Position numbers and translations under genes: made by a program
The notes under the pieces: model-generated
What the model was told of the DNA's origin: nothing
Databases searched by the model: none
The model's input: the letters and a program-made list of their open reading frames with translations, nothing else
Shown: one piece after another, positions 35,534 to 45,837 of the stretch
Layout of the letters: every line of letters begins with the position of its first letter
How positions within the stretch are numbered: position 1 is the first letter of the stretch
From: Cryptomeria japonica
Taxonomy: Eukaryota; Streptophyta; Pinopsida; Cupressales; Cupressaceae
Direction: 5' to 3'
Length of the DNA stretch: 64,000 nucleotides
Assembly: GCF_030272615.1 (NCBI RefSeq)
Contig: NC_081408.1
Location: forward strand, 611,885,673 to 611,949,672

Positions 35534-35540
35534 TTTTGTA

Positions 35541-36204
35541 AAAAATAGTTTTTGGGGCCCGCTTGTAGGTTTGTAATTAGGCTTGGAAAATGGTTCGGAA
35601 AGCTGAACCTAAGGCTTGGAACTGGTTTGACCTGCAACTTCAAGCCCAAATCAAGCTTCATACAAAAAAATGACTTAAAAAATATATCTGAACACCCAAT
35701 TTTCAGAATTTTTTTAAACAACAAAAACCTATTATAGTACACACTGCCTAGATTCCAAATATATAATTTTTTAAGAGAATGGATCAATATTTTTAATTTT
35801 AAAAGAATTTCTAATGAAAGAGATCCATAAACTTGAAATAACATGGTATTTTTAAATTTTAATAACTTTTTTGTCTTTAAGTTTTCTAAAAAAAAAATTA
35901 TATGGCATCAAACTACAGACAAATCTATACAGTTTAAAAAAAAATGTTAAGTTTAGGTCAAACTATGCTTACTGTACACGCGAATTTTTCAAAACAGTGA
36001 TTATGCTCAATTAAAAAATTAAAAAAAAAATATATAAGGAAAAAATTACAAAAAAATATTCTCATCAAAGGTGAGTGAGTTATAGATCTTTTCCCAAAAG
36101 GATAAAGAAAAATACTTTCATTTAGGTCAAATTATGCTTGTCGTACACAGGCATGGTATGGTCCTAAAAAGTGACTTTTAAACTATAGGGTTTACTAATG
36201 CCTA
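35541..36204. other. AT-rich non-coding flank with internal duplication
   Basis: No gene seen. A 29-bp segment beginning TTTAGGTCAAACTATGC near 35951 recurs in diverged form near 36121 (TTTAGGTCAAATTATGC). With 60464 onward this was one sequence before G inserted; it is possibly part of the long 3' LTR of chromovirus K. Confidence 0.5.
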
Positions 36205-37406
36205 TGTTAGGCCCAATATGGAAAGCTAATGTACTGAGAGGGGAGGGGTGAATCAGTACTTCAAATCCTTTTAACAACAATATCTTCACTGTTATGCATA
36301 AACCAAAAATTGTTGTAACATAACATAAGGCTAAAACAAATAAATAACAATCATACATGATTCACTCCATAACACATATATTTTGGTTACACAGAAACTC
36401 TTGGTTAGAGAGAAAAACTGTGGTGGGGATGGCACCCACAACTTCACTACTTCAATAATAAAGGGTGCTCGATTAGAGCTACATATTTAGCTATTTCTAA
36501 TAGCTTACCCTACTAGAAGTATCAAGATCTATTAGATCTACCTTGCTAAAGGATTTTACAACACTTAATCTAAATGTTGCACCTGGTTAGAGGCTTTACA
36601 ATTTATAGACTTGATTAGTCTTTTACCCTGTTAAAGGTTTTTCTTACAACTTCAAAATGTTCAATAAAAAATCTTTACAACTATCTGCAACTTTACATCA
36701 GAAATGTTGAAGCAGATTCTATATGCTCAAAATAAGATTACCTTTCTTATAGCATACCTCGGTAATCCATATAGTAACTCGGTAAACCCTTCTATTTACT
36801 CTGTTCTATAACTGTTCTCTAAAAACTTTCTCGGTGACCTATGTGTCTCTGTAATAGTCATAACAATTAGTGCTTTCTCATGAATTGCACATGTCTTCCT
36901 TCATACACTTGTGTATATCCTTGTCTCTCTTATACACTCTCTATCTAACCCTGAATTCATGTTGTATAAATAGATCTCTTATGTTGGTGATCTGATTCAT
37001 TGCTTTGATCTTACAAACATGATTCCTCGAATGAATAACTATACAAAATATTTCATTGGTTAGATGATCTCAAAATCATACACAATCTTTAAGTACAATT
37101 TCCAATGTTATAACAGTTCTATGTTCCTCGATCTTGTAAAACATTTTCATATGTGTGTCAAGGTTCAATGAATTTGGTAACACATTTCACTCGGTGTATA
37201 TCATCTCGGTGTATTATCTTTGTTGCTCGGTAGAAATAGAATGGTACTCGGTAGACAGCTCGGTGCATACTGGGCTCTGTGACTGCTTTCTTTTATAACT
37301 GACTAGACTATGCATACCGACTACATGATTCGTTAGTGTTAACTGACTAGAGTATATAGTATGACTTCAGATAAAAAAACTAATAGCAATTTGATAAGTA
37401 GTAACA
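36205..37406 (-). repeat. 3' LTR of element G
   Basis: TGTTAGGCCC to GTAACA, 1202 bp, the same length as its partner. The hairpin at 36231-36259 is GTACTGA with TCAGTAC. CTCGGT occurs eight times (about 36765-37265), plus the GTTAGAGG/GTTAAAGG units at 36590-36650. Confidence 0.95.
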
Positions 37407-37740
37407 ATCTCCCCTTTTGACATTAGTTGAGATCTTTGACAAAACTACTTTCAAAGTCATAACACAAAAATCTATATACTTTACAAAATTTGACTAAGCT
37501 GGGAGTATATACATTAGTCAATGAAATAGTATATTCCGATATACTCCCCTTATCATTATATTGTTCAAAACTTCGAAAAATCTAACAAAACTTTGAAAAC
37601 TCTGATTTTGTATGCTCGGTTTTGTTCATTGCTTTGTTCACTGCACTTGGATACTCTGCATACTCTACTTAGTATACTCCCCCTATATACTATACTTCTG
37701 TTGTTTGATACTTTGAATATTATTCACTCCCCCTTTTTGA
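37407..37740 (-). promoter_or_regulatory. element G polypurine tract plus PPT-like tracts
   Basis: LTR-adjacent tract CAAAAGGGGAGATT on the minus strand (37407-37420). Further CTCCCC runs on the plus strand lie near 37546, 37677 and 37727; the last (CTCCCCCTTTTTGACA) resembles the first. There is no other gene between the tract and the end of the G second frame. Confidence 0.7.
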
Positions 37741-37753
37741 CAAACATCAAAAT

Positions 37754-37819
37754 TTAGTTACCATTTGGAGGTGGCAACTGATCAAAAATGGATTTATACT
37801 TTGTCTTGGCTTCGGTAAG
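37754..37819 (-). pseudogene. element G second frame, C-terminal tail
   Basis: The last 21 codons, ending at TAA 37754-37756. Joined across H to 53996 they read VALTEAKTKYKSIFDQLPPP without a break, which shows that H inserted in coding sequence of G. 37815-37819 is the left target duplication of H. Confidence 0.8.
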
Positions 37820-38584
37820 TGTATATGGTAAAAATGGATAACAATAATAACAATATTGAAAGGCTAAATGAATTCAACCACCAAACCCTAGCCTAACAAC
37901 AACAAAGATCCACTATAACATATGAAGATTACCTAAGACAATGCAAATCAAATAAAATCACAAAGATTATACCATCACATGTCCAATAGGGTTTTGATCT
38001 CCATTCTTCCTATCTCCATTTATCTTGCTTGATATATTTGCTCTCAGATTTTATATGCACAAGAGCTCAACAAAGAACGGAATGTGGTTGCAAGTAGGAT
38101 CATAATGTAGTCAATTGATCAAGTTGTTAGGGTTTGATGATGAAGGAAGCATCTCATTAAATAGAAGACACAATATGAAATGGAGGGATAAGATTGAGAG
38201 GTGTGAAAAAAGGAGGTCGGCTAGGATTAGAGGGTAGGTAGAAGAAATAGTAAAATAATGAAAGAGGTAGGTAGTGTAGGAATTAAGAGATGAATGACAT
38301 GTGTCATGTGTAGAAAAAGATAATGAATTAATTAAATAAATAAAGATTTATTTAATTAATAGAAGAAGTGGGATCAATTAAATAAATAAAATATTTATTT
38401 AATTTAGGAAAAGGATAATTTAAATAAATAAATGCATTTATTTAAATGAGAAATAAGGCTAGAAGAGGATAAATCAATTAATTAAATAAATAAGGATTTA
38501 TTTAATTAATAGAAGAATTAGGCTAAAGTAATTAAATAAATAAAATATTTATTTAATTAGACTGGACAATTTTGAGTGTCTACA
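37820..38584 (-). repeat. 3' LTR of element H
   Basis: TGTATATGG to TGTCTACA on the plus strand. It contains the same five AT-rich hairpins as F (about 38325-38562). Confidence 0.95.
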
Positions 38585-38630
38585 TTTTGCCCCTCTTTGA
38601 GACAATGCGGCTTGTCGCGTTGTTTCAAAG
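38585..38630 (-). promoter_or_regulatory. element H polypurine tract and adjoining hairpin
   Basis: Minus-strand TCAAAGAGGGGCAAAA ends at the LTR. Just upstream, CTTTGAGACAATGCG and its partner (38595-38609 and 38616-38630) pair at 13 of 15 positions. Element I has a hairpin at the same place. Confidence 0.8.
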
Positions 38631-39111
38631 AAGATAAGATGAACTGATACAGAGTTGCCCCAGTATGGGAATGATATGCCCCCTCGAGAGATTGTATGAA
38701 AATGTCTGAAAAGATTGCAGACAATCTCTCAATAAGAAGAAAAGGCTAGAATGGACTGACCGAATAAAGTGACAAAGTCATGGGATAATAAAGACTGACT
38801 CGGGAAATGAAGGCGAGGGCTAGGATAGGCTATAAGATAGACCACGGGCAAAAGACATCCTCATTGTCATCTACACCTTCACAAGATCAAAGTGCAGAGC
38901 GAGAAAAGAGCAACAGCAGTCAGCAGCGATGGCTTTCGTACATAGATTTGACCATGTTCGCCGATTTCAGAGGCCAGCAGAGGCAGGAGAGTCGGTAAGT
39001 ACCACCAAACCTCCTCATAATTTGATGCATTTGCTTGTCATTAATGCATGCCGAATAGAGCAATAAATGCGCTTAGAAGTAAGGTACAAAAAATACAAAA
39101 ACTGGGAAACT

Positions 39112-39360
39112 GCATCTGCATCGGTGTCAGGAGCGTCTGTGTTCGGTAGGCACATCTGTGTCGGTGCCAAGCACGTCTATGTCTGGAACCGCGTTTGTGT
39201 CAAATGCGGGCGCGTCTACGTCCGTCAAGGGCGTTTATATTGCAAAGTCATGTTTGTGAACAATATAGGCACGTTTATGTCAAACAGGCGCGTCTGTGTT
39301 GTTTAGGCGCGCTTGTGCAGTCTATAGGTGCGTTTGTGAGAGTTAGAAACGCATTTATGT
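39112..39360 (+). repeat. GCGTCTGTGT degenerate array in PMD intron
   Basis: About thirteen units of the form RCGTYTRTGT separated by 8-14 nt. The same motif in the same sense relative to transcription occurs in the gag leader of H (51498-51650, 52860-53107, minus strand) and in F. Confidence 0.75.
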
Positions 39361-39392
39361 CTGAAAAATACAAGGTTTTGTCTTCTAGGTGA

Positions 39393-39764
39393 AATCGACA
39401 GTTTTGTGATGAACATACACTGTCGATTGGATAAGCTGCTGAGAGGATACACGCAAGCAAGTCCTCTAGGAAGACTAGGATAGATCAAGGCACTTTGTGA
39501 TGAACAGGGAGCACCAAGATAGAGTACTTTGTGATGAACAGGGAGTACCCAAAGTATGAGCAGCACTTTGTGATGAATAGGGAGTGCAAAATGTGAGTAA
39601 CACTTTGTGATGAAAAGTGAGTGTCACACACGTAGTACTTTGTGATGAACAGGGAGTACTACTAGGATAGAAGCAACACTTTGTGATGAACAGTGAGTGT
39701 CACTAAGATAGATAACCATATGCATTTAGATAAAAGGTAGCATTTTGTGATGAATAGTGAATGC
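39393..39764 (+). repeat. array of eight hairpins with constant loop TTGTGATGAACAGGG
   Basis: Units (5' arm/3' arm): 39393-39402/39419-39428 AATCGACAGT, 10 bp; 39490-39495/39511-39516 imperfect; 39524-39528/39544-39548 GTACT; 39563-39567/39583-39587 GCACT; 39600-39604/39620-39624 ACACT; 39632-39639/39655-39662 GTAGTACT, 8 bp; 39676-39680/39696-39700 ACACT; 39740-39744/39760-39764 GCATT. Each 5' arm is matched by its own 3' arm while the 15-16 nt loop hardly changes. It lies in the candidate PMD intron; function unknown. Confidence 0.85.
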
Positions 39765-41879
39765 CACAGTGACTGACATGATTGATTTATTTGACTGCAG
39801 GAGTATTTGCCTATGTTAGAGTCACGGGAGAGATTCCCGTCGACACAGAGGTTGCGACCGGAGTTGTCATTTCAGGATAGAGCTGCCATCGAGGAGATGG
39901 GTTTGAGACATGTGCTATATGTGCCTGAGTTTCGGGCAAACATGGGTTTGTTGACTGCACTGGCCGAGAGATGGCATTCAGAGACTTGCACATTCCATTT
40001 GTCGATGGGTGAGATGACAGTCACCTTTGAGGATGTTTACAGGATTCTGCATATACCGATTGATGGAGATCTGATTCCATATAATCGTGATGGAGACAGA
40101 GAGGCTTTGAGATGGGTGTTTTAGGATCTCAGCCTAGAGATGAGAGTAGGACATGTGGCATGGGACACCATGACCGTGACAGGGTTAGCCTTGCCAGCTG
40201 TGATCGGAGAAGCTATCAGTGGGTTCCTATGTCCGGACAGGGCGACACAGGGGTTGGCAGTGGGCTGGGGAAGAGCATTGGAGACACTGGTGACGTAGCA
40301 CACCAGATATGCATGGGGTCCATGTGTGTTGGCCCATCTATATTATGAGCTTCACCAGTTTGTATACCATGGATCAGTGGGACTGGGCTGTGGAGTGACA
40401 CTACTGCAGGTTTGGGCGTACGAGCATCTGCCTATTACGCGACCGATACATTTCAGAGGGAGAGGTCATGGACGGAGTTTTGTTCATTTGTATGACATGA
40501 TCACTTCGCAGTCACGGATTGGCAGGTTAGAGCATTGGCGACGAGTGATAGATGACATTGACGTACTCATCTGGAGGCCGTATCTGGGATGTGAGGAGTG
40601 GGAGGATGACACAGTGGAGCTGCCTTACACCTTCTGGAGCAGGTATCTAATTGGGCGGACGCCCTATAAACTGGAGAGATAGCTAGTGGACAGAGTATGT
40701 AGGCAGTATGGCAGGATCCAGAGGATGCCACGAGGCTCTGGTATGTATGCCCGTACAGTTAGGGATCAGGTGCAGTTCAGGCCTTTATTGTCATATGATC
40801 AGGCACTGACACAGCTGGCAGAGATGGTGCCCCTACCTTGGGATATGTGGCCAGAGATTGAGGACACCGGGATGGATGTAGAGTATGCAACATATTGGGC
40901 CGAGCATCCATTCCCTCGATTGACAAATCCAGGAGAGCTACTGGAGGGAGATGGAGGAGGAGATGATGATGATGATGATGGTGGGGGTGATGGAGGCCGA
41001 GGCCGATGGAGGCCGAGGGGAGTAGTTAGGGAGAGGAGGGTGGCACCTCGGAGGGAGGGTGGACAGGAGGGACAGGCCCAGATGGTGAGGGGTCGCGGTG
41101 GATTGCCCCTACAGGCACCAGCAGCACAGGGTCCTAGAGCACAGGGACAGAGACAGGGATAGGTACAGGGACAGGTGCCAGTACAAGCATAGGAGCAGGG
41201 ATGGAGACAGGTACAGGGACCGAGGCATGTACTGAGATAGGTACCTATACAGGCACCAGTACAGGTATAGGGACAGGCACAGGGGCAGGCACCCGCAGAG
41301 GGAGAGCCACAGGCAGAGGCAGAGGGTGGGGATCTAGAGGAGGATGAGCTGATTGAGCTCAGGGAGATCTGCCAGGGCCAGGCAGATGAGATCTAGGATC
41401 TGGAGAGGGAGAGGGACCCACTCAGGACCAAGCTCAGGAATATTGAGTGGGAGAGAGATCAGGCGATTCAACGCTACGCGGAGGCTGAGACAGCGCTGAG
41501 GGCAGGGAGGCAGGTGGCGGAGGACGCAGGAGCAGGCTACGCATATGTCCTGCGAGTCGAAGAGGAGATTGCCTACTGGAGGGATCTTTATTATGGTGTC
41601 GTGCCGGTAGATCAGTGGGCGAGGAGCTTCCATAGACCATCGTAGACAATGACAGTTACGGGAGGGAGCCGGAGGAGACAGGCATCGAGTGGTGGGGTCA
41701 TGGGTCCTCCACCACCACCAGATAGAGGGGACAGGCAGGATGATCTTGGGGTGGGTCCTTCGAGGGCTCAGATTCCGTCAAGGCCAGTGGCTCCGAGGGA
41801 GGAAGTTCATCATAGCCATAGAGGGCTCCCTTGTATCAGTATTTGTACCCTTTTTTGTATTGTAGACACCTACGGGTGA

Positions 41880-43485
41880 TTGTAGCCATATGATTTTGAC
41901 ATCATTGTATCATGACATTTTATATATATATATGAGATGATTCATTTTTGTGGCAGCTATATGCATGTGTACCTATGTGATGAGATGTTCTTATGATGTA
42001 TGTTTTATGTGATGGATGCAAATATGTATATGATGCAATGCAATATTTTTGTTCTTTTATGTTGTATATGTGATGCATGATGCAAATGTGAATGTATGTA
42101 ATGCAGATGAATATGATAATGTAAATGTAAATTGTGCTAACAGGTGTTGTGTGCAAGATGTGATGCAGTTGTGATATCTATATGTATGTATGAAACGCTT
42201 ATATGTGGTAATGCAGGTGTAAACTACATGAAATGCAAATGTTTTTGGTGTGTCATTATACTCAGTCATGTGATAGCAGGCTACGTGGACTCAAGAAGGA
42301 CGATCAAAGTCAATCAAGAAAGGGGGATGAAAGATAGAAGATATGAAAGTGAAAGAGCTTCTTGTGCATTATCATCATTGAGCTTTATTATGGCAAAATA
42401 GGTTATGACAATCGAGGCATATGTTCAACCCAGAAAGTCATTGTACCTGTTTGCATGGAGATAAGATAGTCACAAACAAGGAATGCCCCAATTCATACTA
42501 GACTCACAGTGTCCTCATATCCTTGGACAAGTCATAGCATTACTAAGAGACAATCCATAGATAGAAAATACAAATAGGTGATGATACCCCATCCTCGCCT
42601 TTCTAGTCAAAGACATCCTGGAGATAGAATCTCTAGTCAGAGACATCCCGAAAAAGCTAAAAGACATGTCACCAAAAGATAAAATCAAAAAAAAATCAAG
42701 ACTCGACACCAACATCCACTATAGTCCTCAAGTTTAGTGTCTCTTGTCACTTGTATAAGTCTTATTCGATTGTGGTCACAATGTTTACTTTCACAAAAAG
42801 GATAGATAGCACTGAACCATATGTTGCTTGAGTCTGTTGAAAGATTTGATTTGTTGAAACCCATTGTTGCTGCTGTGTCTCATTTGAAACTGACTGAATC
42901 CATGAAACTGATACTTTATTGCGGAGAAGATGAAACTTTATTGTGGATCTGTGATGCAAATGTCGCTTTATTGCGGATTGTGCGCGAATAGACTAAAGGA
43001 AGCTGGAAGAAACTGTACTCCTCGAAACATGTGATGTTCTCAATTCCACACCCATCACTAGACATAGGATTTGATTTATTATGGATGGAAAGTGAGGTTT
43101 ATTATGAATGGCTAACCAATCTTGGGTAGAACAATAACAAGCCATGATGGGAATGGGTAAGTTTATTATGGATGAATTGGTCGTGAGTGTGTGCAAAGTG
43201 AAAGGATGAAAGTGAATCCTGAAGGAGGGAGAAGCAATGTCTCTACGCATGGTGCTGGTGACCCAGTTTTCACCATGGTACTTGCCCAGGGCGCCACCGA
43301 AGTGGTTTTCACCATTGGACGAAATTATTTCTCTTTACTTTTTTTATTTTTCAATTTTTTTTGTGTCACAAGGCGCCTATTTGCCAGGTTTTCACCAAGT
43401 AACGATTTTTTTGTTTTTATAATTTTTTTGTATTTTTGAATTTTTTTGATTTTTTTGTATTTTTGAATTAGGATATTCCGAAGAG
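41880..43485. other. non-coding region between convergent PMD and pol genes
   Basis: The 3' ends of the two transcription units face each other here. 41920-42250 is rich in TATATA and ATGCAAATGT-like repeats. 42900-43165 has about six TTTATTRYGGAT units. 43250-43400 has three GTTTTCACCA copies and two GCGCC-containing copies. I see no gene. Confidence 0.6.
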
Positions 43486-44880
43486 CTATGTGTAGAACCT
43501 ACGAAGGTGCATGCTGTTGATAGGAACCTCCAAAGGTTCACCTTCTGCAGTTGAGAGCTGATATGCCCCAGATCCATAGGCTGCTGTAACGATGTAAGGA
43601 CCAAGCCAGTTTGGTTCGAACTTGCCCTTCTTCTCTCTGTCTTGTTGATTCTTGGGATTTTCTCTAAGAACTAGGTCACCTACCTCAAATGTGCGAGGCT
43701 TGACTTTGTGGTTGTAGCTGCGACTCATTCATTGTTGGTAAGCCTTGAGATGATTAAAAGCAGTTTGTCTCCATTCATCCAGCAGTTCTAGTTCTTGTAA
43801 GCGAGAGACCCTGTAATCTTCATCAGTGATGATGTTTTGCAAAGAGACCCATAAAGAAGGTAACTCAACCTCAATAGGAAAGATGGATTCAGCGCCATAG
43901 ACAAGTGAGTAGGGTGTAGCTCCTGTAGGTGTGCGGACACTTGTGCGGTAGGCCCAAAGTGCAGGATTGAGTTGGATATGTCAGTTACGGCCAACGTCGT
44001 CGACTATCTTTTTAAGGATTTTAAGAATTGTTTTATTAGATGCCTCAGCTTGGCCATTACCTTGGGGGTAATATGGTGTGGAGAAACGATGGGAAATATG
44101 GAAGCGGTCACAGAGTTCACGAACATCCTGATTTTTGAAGGGACATCCGTTATCAGTAATAATGGAATCAGGAATACCATATCGGCAAATGATATAGTTA
44201 AGGATGAAGGTAGCAATTTGTTTTCCAGTGACTTGTGTGAGAGGCACGGCTTCAATCCACTTTGTGAAATACTCTGTGGCTGTGATAATGAATTTATGAC
44301 CATTGGAAGAAGGAGGGTGAATCTTGCCTATGAGATCGAGTCCCCACTGACAAAAGGGCCAAGGAGACGCAAGTGGTTGTAGTTCTTGTGCTGGTGCATG
44401 TATGAGGTCTCTATGAATTTGACATTGCTTACATTTTTTGACAAACTGATATGAGTCTTTTTCCATATTGGGCTAGTAATATCCAGTCCTCATGAGTTTC
44501 TTGGCCAAGGTAGGACCACTAGCATGCAGACCACATATCCCTTCATGCACTTCACATAACACAATCTGAGCTTCGTCGCTTTCTAAACATCTAAGAAGAG
44601 TGCCATCTAGACCTCGTCGGTATAGGATATCAGCTAGAATGATATATCGAGAGGATTGGCGAATGAAATTGCGACGTTGGTTATTTGATAGATCAGGAGG
44701 TAAGGTATTATCGCGAAGATATGTGAATATGGAACCATATAACTGGGATTCAGGACCAACAACACATATCATTTCAGTAGGAGTGATCTCATATGAAGGA
44801 ACCAATAGGTTGTCTACTAGGAACTCATAGCAGGTTTCATTTTGAGGTAGATCAATTAGTGAAGCAATTCTAGCCATGGC
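43486..44880 (-). pseudogene. element H integrase
   Basis: C-terminal end of pol in the same frame as RT. Zinc-binding part: CEVHEGICGLHASG and QFVKKCKQCQIHRD (the H-H-C-C set). Core: PFCQWGLDLIGKI (Asp), DSIITDNGCPF (Asp) and YYPQGNGQAEASNKTI (Glu), so the DDE triad is intact. C-terminal part: YRTSVRTPTGATPYSLVYG, FEVGDLVLRENP and FEPNWLGPYIV (GPY-type). Stops: TAG near 44468, TGA at 43978-43980 and TGA at 43729-43731, the first two where relatives have Trp. The frame ends TAG 43486-43488. Confidence 0.93.
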
Positions 44881-45339
44881 ATCTGCAGCACGATTCTGCT
44901 CTCTCGGTATCTGCTCAAAATCTATCTTTGTGAAGTGCTGTTTCAAATCATCCACCATTTGTTTGTAAGGCATTAATTTTTCATCTTTTGTTTGGTAATC
45001 ATCAGTTGCTTGACGGATGACAAGTTGAGAATCCCCAAAAACACGAAGTTCTTGGATCTTCCACTGAACTGCAATTCGTAATCCAGTTGTTAATGCCTCA
45101 TATTCCGCTATATTGTTAGTGCAAGGAAATGATAAGCGGTATGATTTTGGTATAGAATCACCTTGAGGAGTTATAAAGAGAATACCAGCACCTGCCCCAT
45201 GCTGTGTGTATGAACCGTCAAAGTACAGTTGCCATGGCTTTGCATGTGATATTGTTAAAATGGATTCATCCAAAAATTCAAAATTTAGAGGAACATCATC
45301 TATCATGGGAGCATCTGCTAATTGATCTGTGATTGCTTG
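44881..45339 (-). pseudogene. element H second, archaeal-type RNase H
   Basis: KPWQLYFDGSYTQHGAGAGI, NNIAEYEALTTGLRIA, VFGDSQLVIRQ and REQNRAADAMARIA give the D-E-D-D set of a type I RNase H of the archaeal kind. In plant gypsy elements this extra domain between RNase H and integrase is the mark of the Tat lineage. A TGA at the border with the first RNase H (about 45339) interrupts the frame. Confidence 0.92.
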
Positions 45340-45837
45340 TCATTTTATTGCTTTTCTGTCTACATACTTGATATTGAATTCACTCAGGATCATTACCCAC
45401 TTGGCCAGTCGCCCCGTAAGTGTTGCTTTATTGAGAAGATATTTTAATGGATCAATTCTTGCAATCAACTTAGTCTTATGAGTAAGCATATAATGGCGTA
45501 ATTTTTGTGAAGCAAAGACTACAATGAGACATGCACGCTCGATTGGTGTGTAGTTTAGCACATATCCCATCAATGTGCGACTGATATAGTATATTGCTTT
45601 TTCCTTGCCGTCAACAATTTGTTGTGCTAGGAGTGCCCCCAATGCTGTTGGAGTAGCTGATATGTATAGTAGCAAAGGCTGATCTGGAATTGGTGGCATC
45701 AAAACTGGTGGATTCAAAAGATAATCTTTGAGCGTCTGAAAAGCTTGTTGATAGTTATCATCCCATTTGAACTTGATATTTTTATGTAGCAGGTGCTGAA
45801 AAGGATTACACTTATCTACAAGTTGTGCTATGAATCT
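45340..45837 (-). pseudogene. element H first RNase H domain
   Basis: Follows RT after a TGA (about 45835). Motifs: LLLYISATPTALGALLAQ, the catalytic Asp position being Ile-Ser-Ala in place of the usual V-S-x form, then AIYYISRTL, YTPIERACLIVVFA and TLTGRLAKWVMILSEF. Several catalytic residues differ from active gypsy RNase H, as is common in Tat elements where the second domain is thought to take over. Confidence 0.88.

Larger units (their letters stand above)
32282..35540 (-). mobile_element. decayed DNA transposon J (borders uncertain)
   Basis: A minus-strand coding region of about 2.4 kb with transposase-like motifs, between gypsy F and the 36-kb flank of G. The right border may lie at the GGGATCCC-containing inverted repeat at 35459-35533. 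The left border could not be found: 32282-32790 holds no readable gene and no matching terminal repeat that I could see. The superfamily is not assigned. Confidence 0.45.
38995..39800 (+). other. candidate intron of the PMD gene
   Basis: 806 nt, GTAAGT...TTATTTGACTGCAG. The length is not a frame issue because exon ends are in phase 0. It contains a degenerate GCGTCTGTGT array (39112-39360) and the hairpin array (39393-39764). No coding frame of its own is convincing. Confidence 0.65.
38929..41879 (+). pseudogene. plant mobile domain (PMD) gene, two exons, many amber stops
   Basis: Opposite in strand to gag-pol. Exon 1 (38929-38994) starts ATGGCTTTC and is 22 codons. The donor CG|GTAAGT and the acceptor GACTGCAG|GAG (39800/39801) are strong and keep the frame. 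Exon 2 runs to TGA 41877-41879. The domain is clear: LLTALAERWHSETCTFHL, MTVTFEDVYRILHIPIDGD, then TRPIHFRGRGHG and the FWSRYLIGRTPYKLER region, as in PF10536 (MAIN/MAIL1-like). A DDDDDD-rich, then Arg/Gly- and Gln/Gly-rich tail and a coiled coil (LREICQGQADEI; WERDQAIQRYAEAETALRA) follow. Nine stops interrupt exon 2, all TAG. Cellular PMD proteins act in nuclear gene silencing and splicing pathways; a role for the element copy is unknown. Confidence 0.8.

Noticed and set aside
38807-38998. 63-codon plus-strand frame overlapping PMD exon 1
   Set aside because: It ends just past the donor site and is in a different frame from exon 2; the ATG at 38929 gives an in-phase join.
39403-39764. GTGATGA in the hairpin loops read as box C of C/D snoRNAs
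   Set aside because: The stems close only 15-16 nt apart, too short for a box D and guide region, and no CTGA box sits opposite. The match to RTGATGA looks coincidental.
41920-43250. Several 60-90 codon frames between PMD and integrase
   Set aside because: Repetitive, low complexity, both strands open by chance, no domain.
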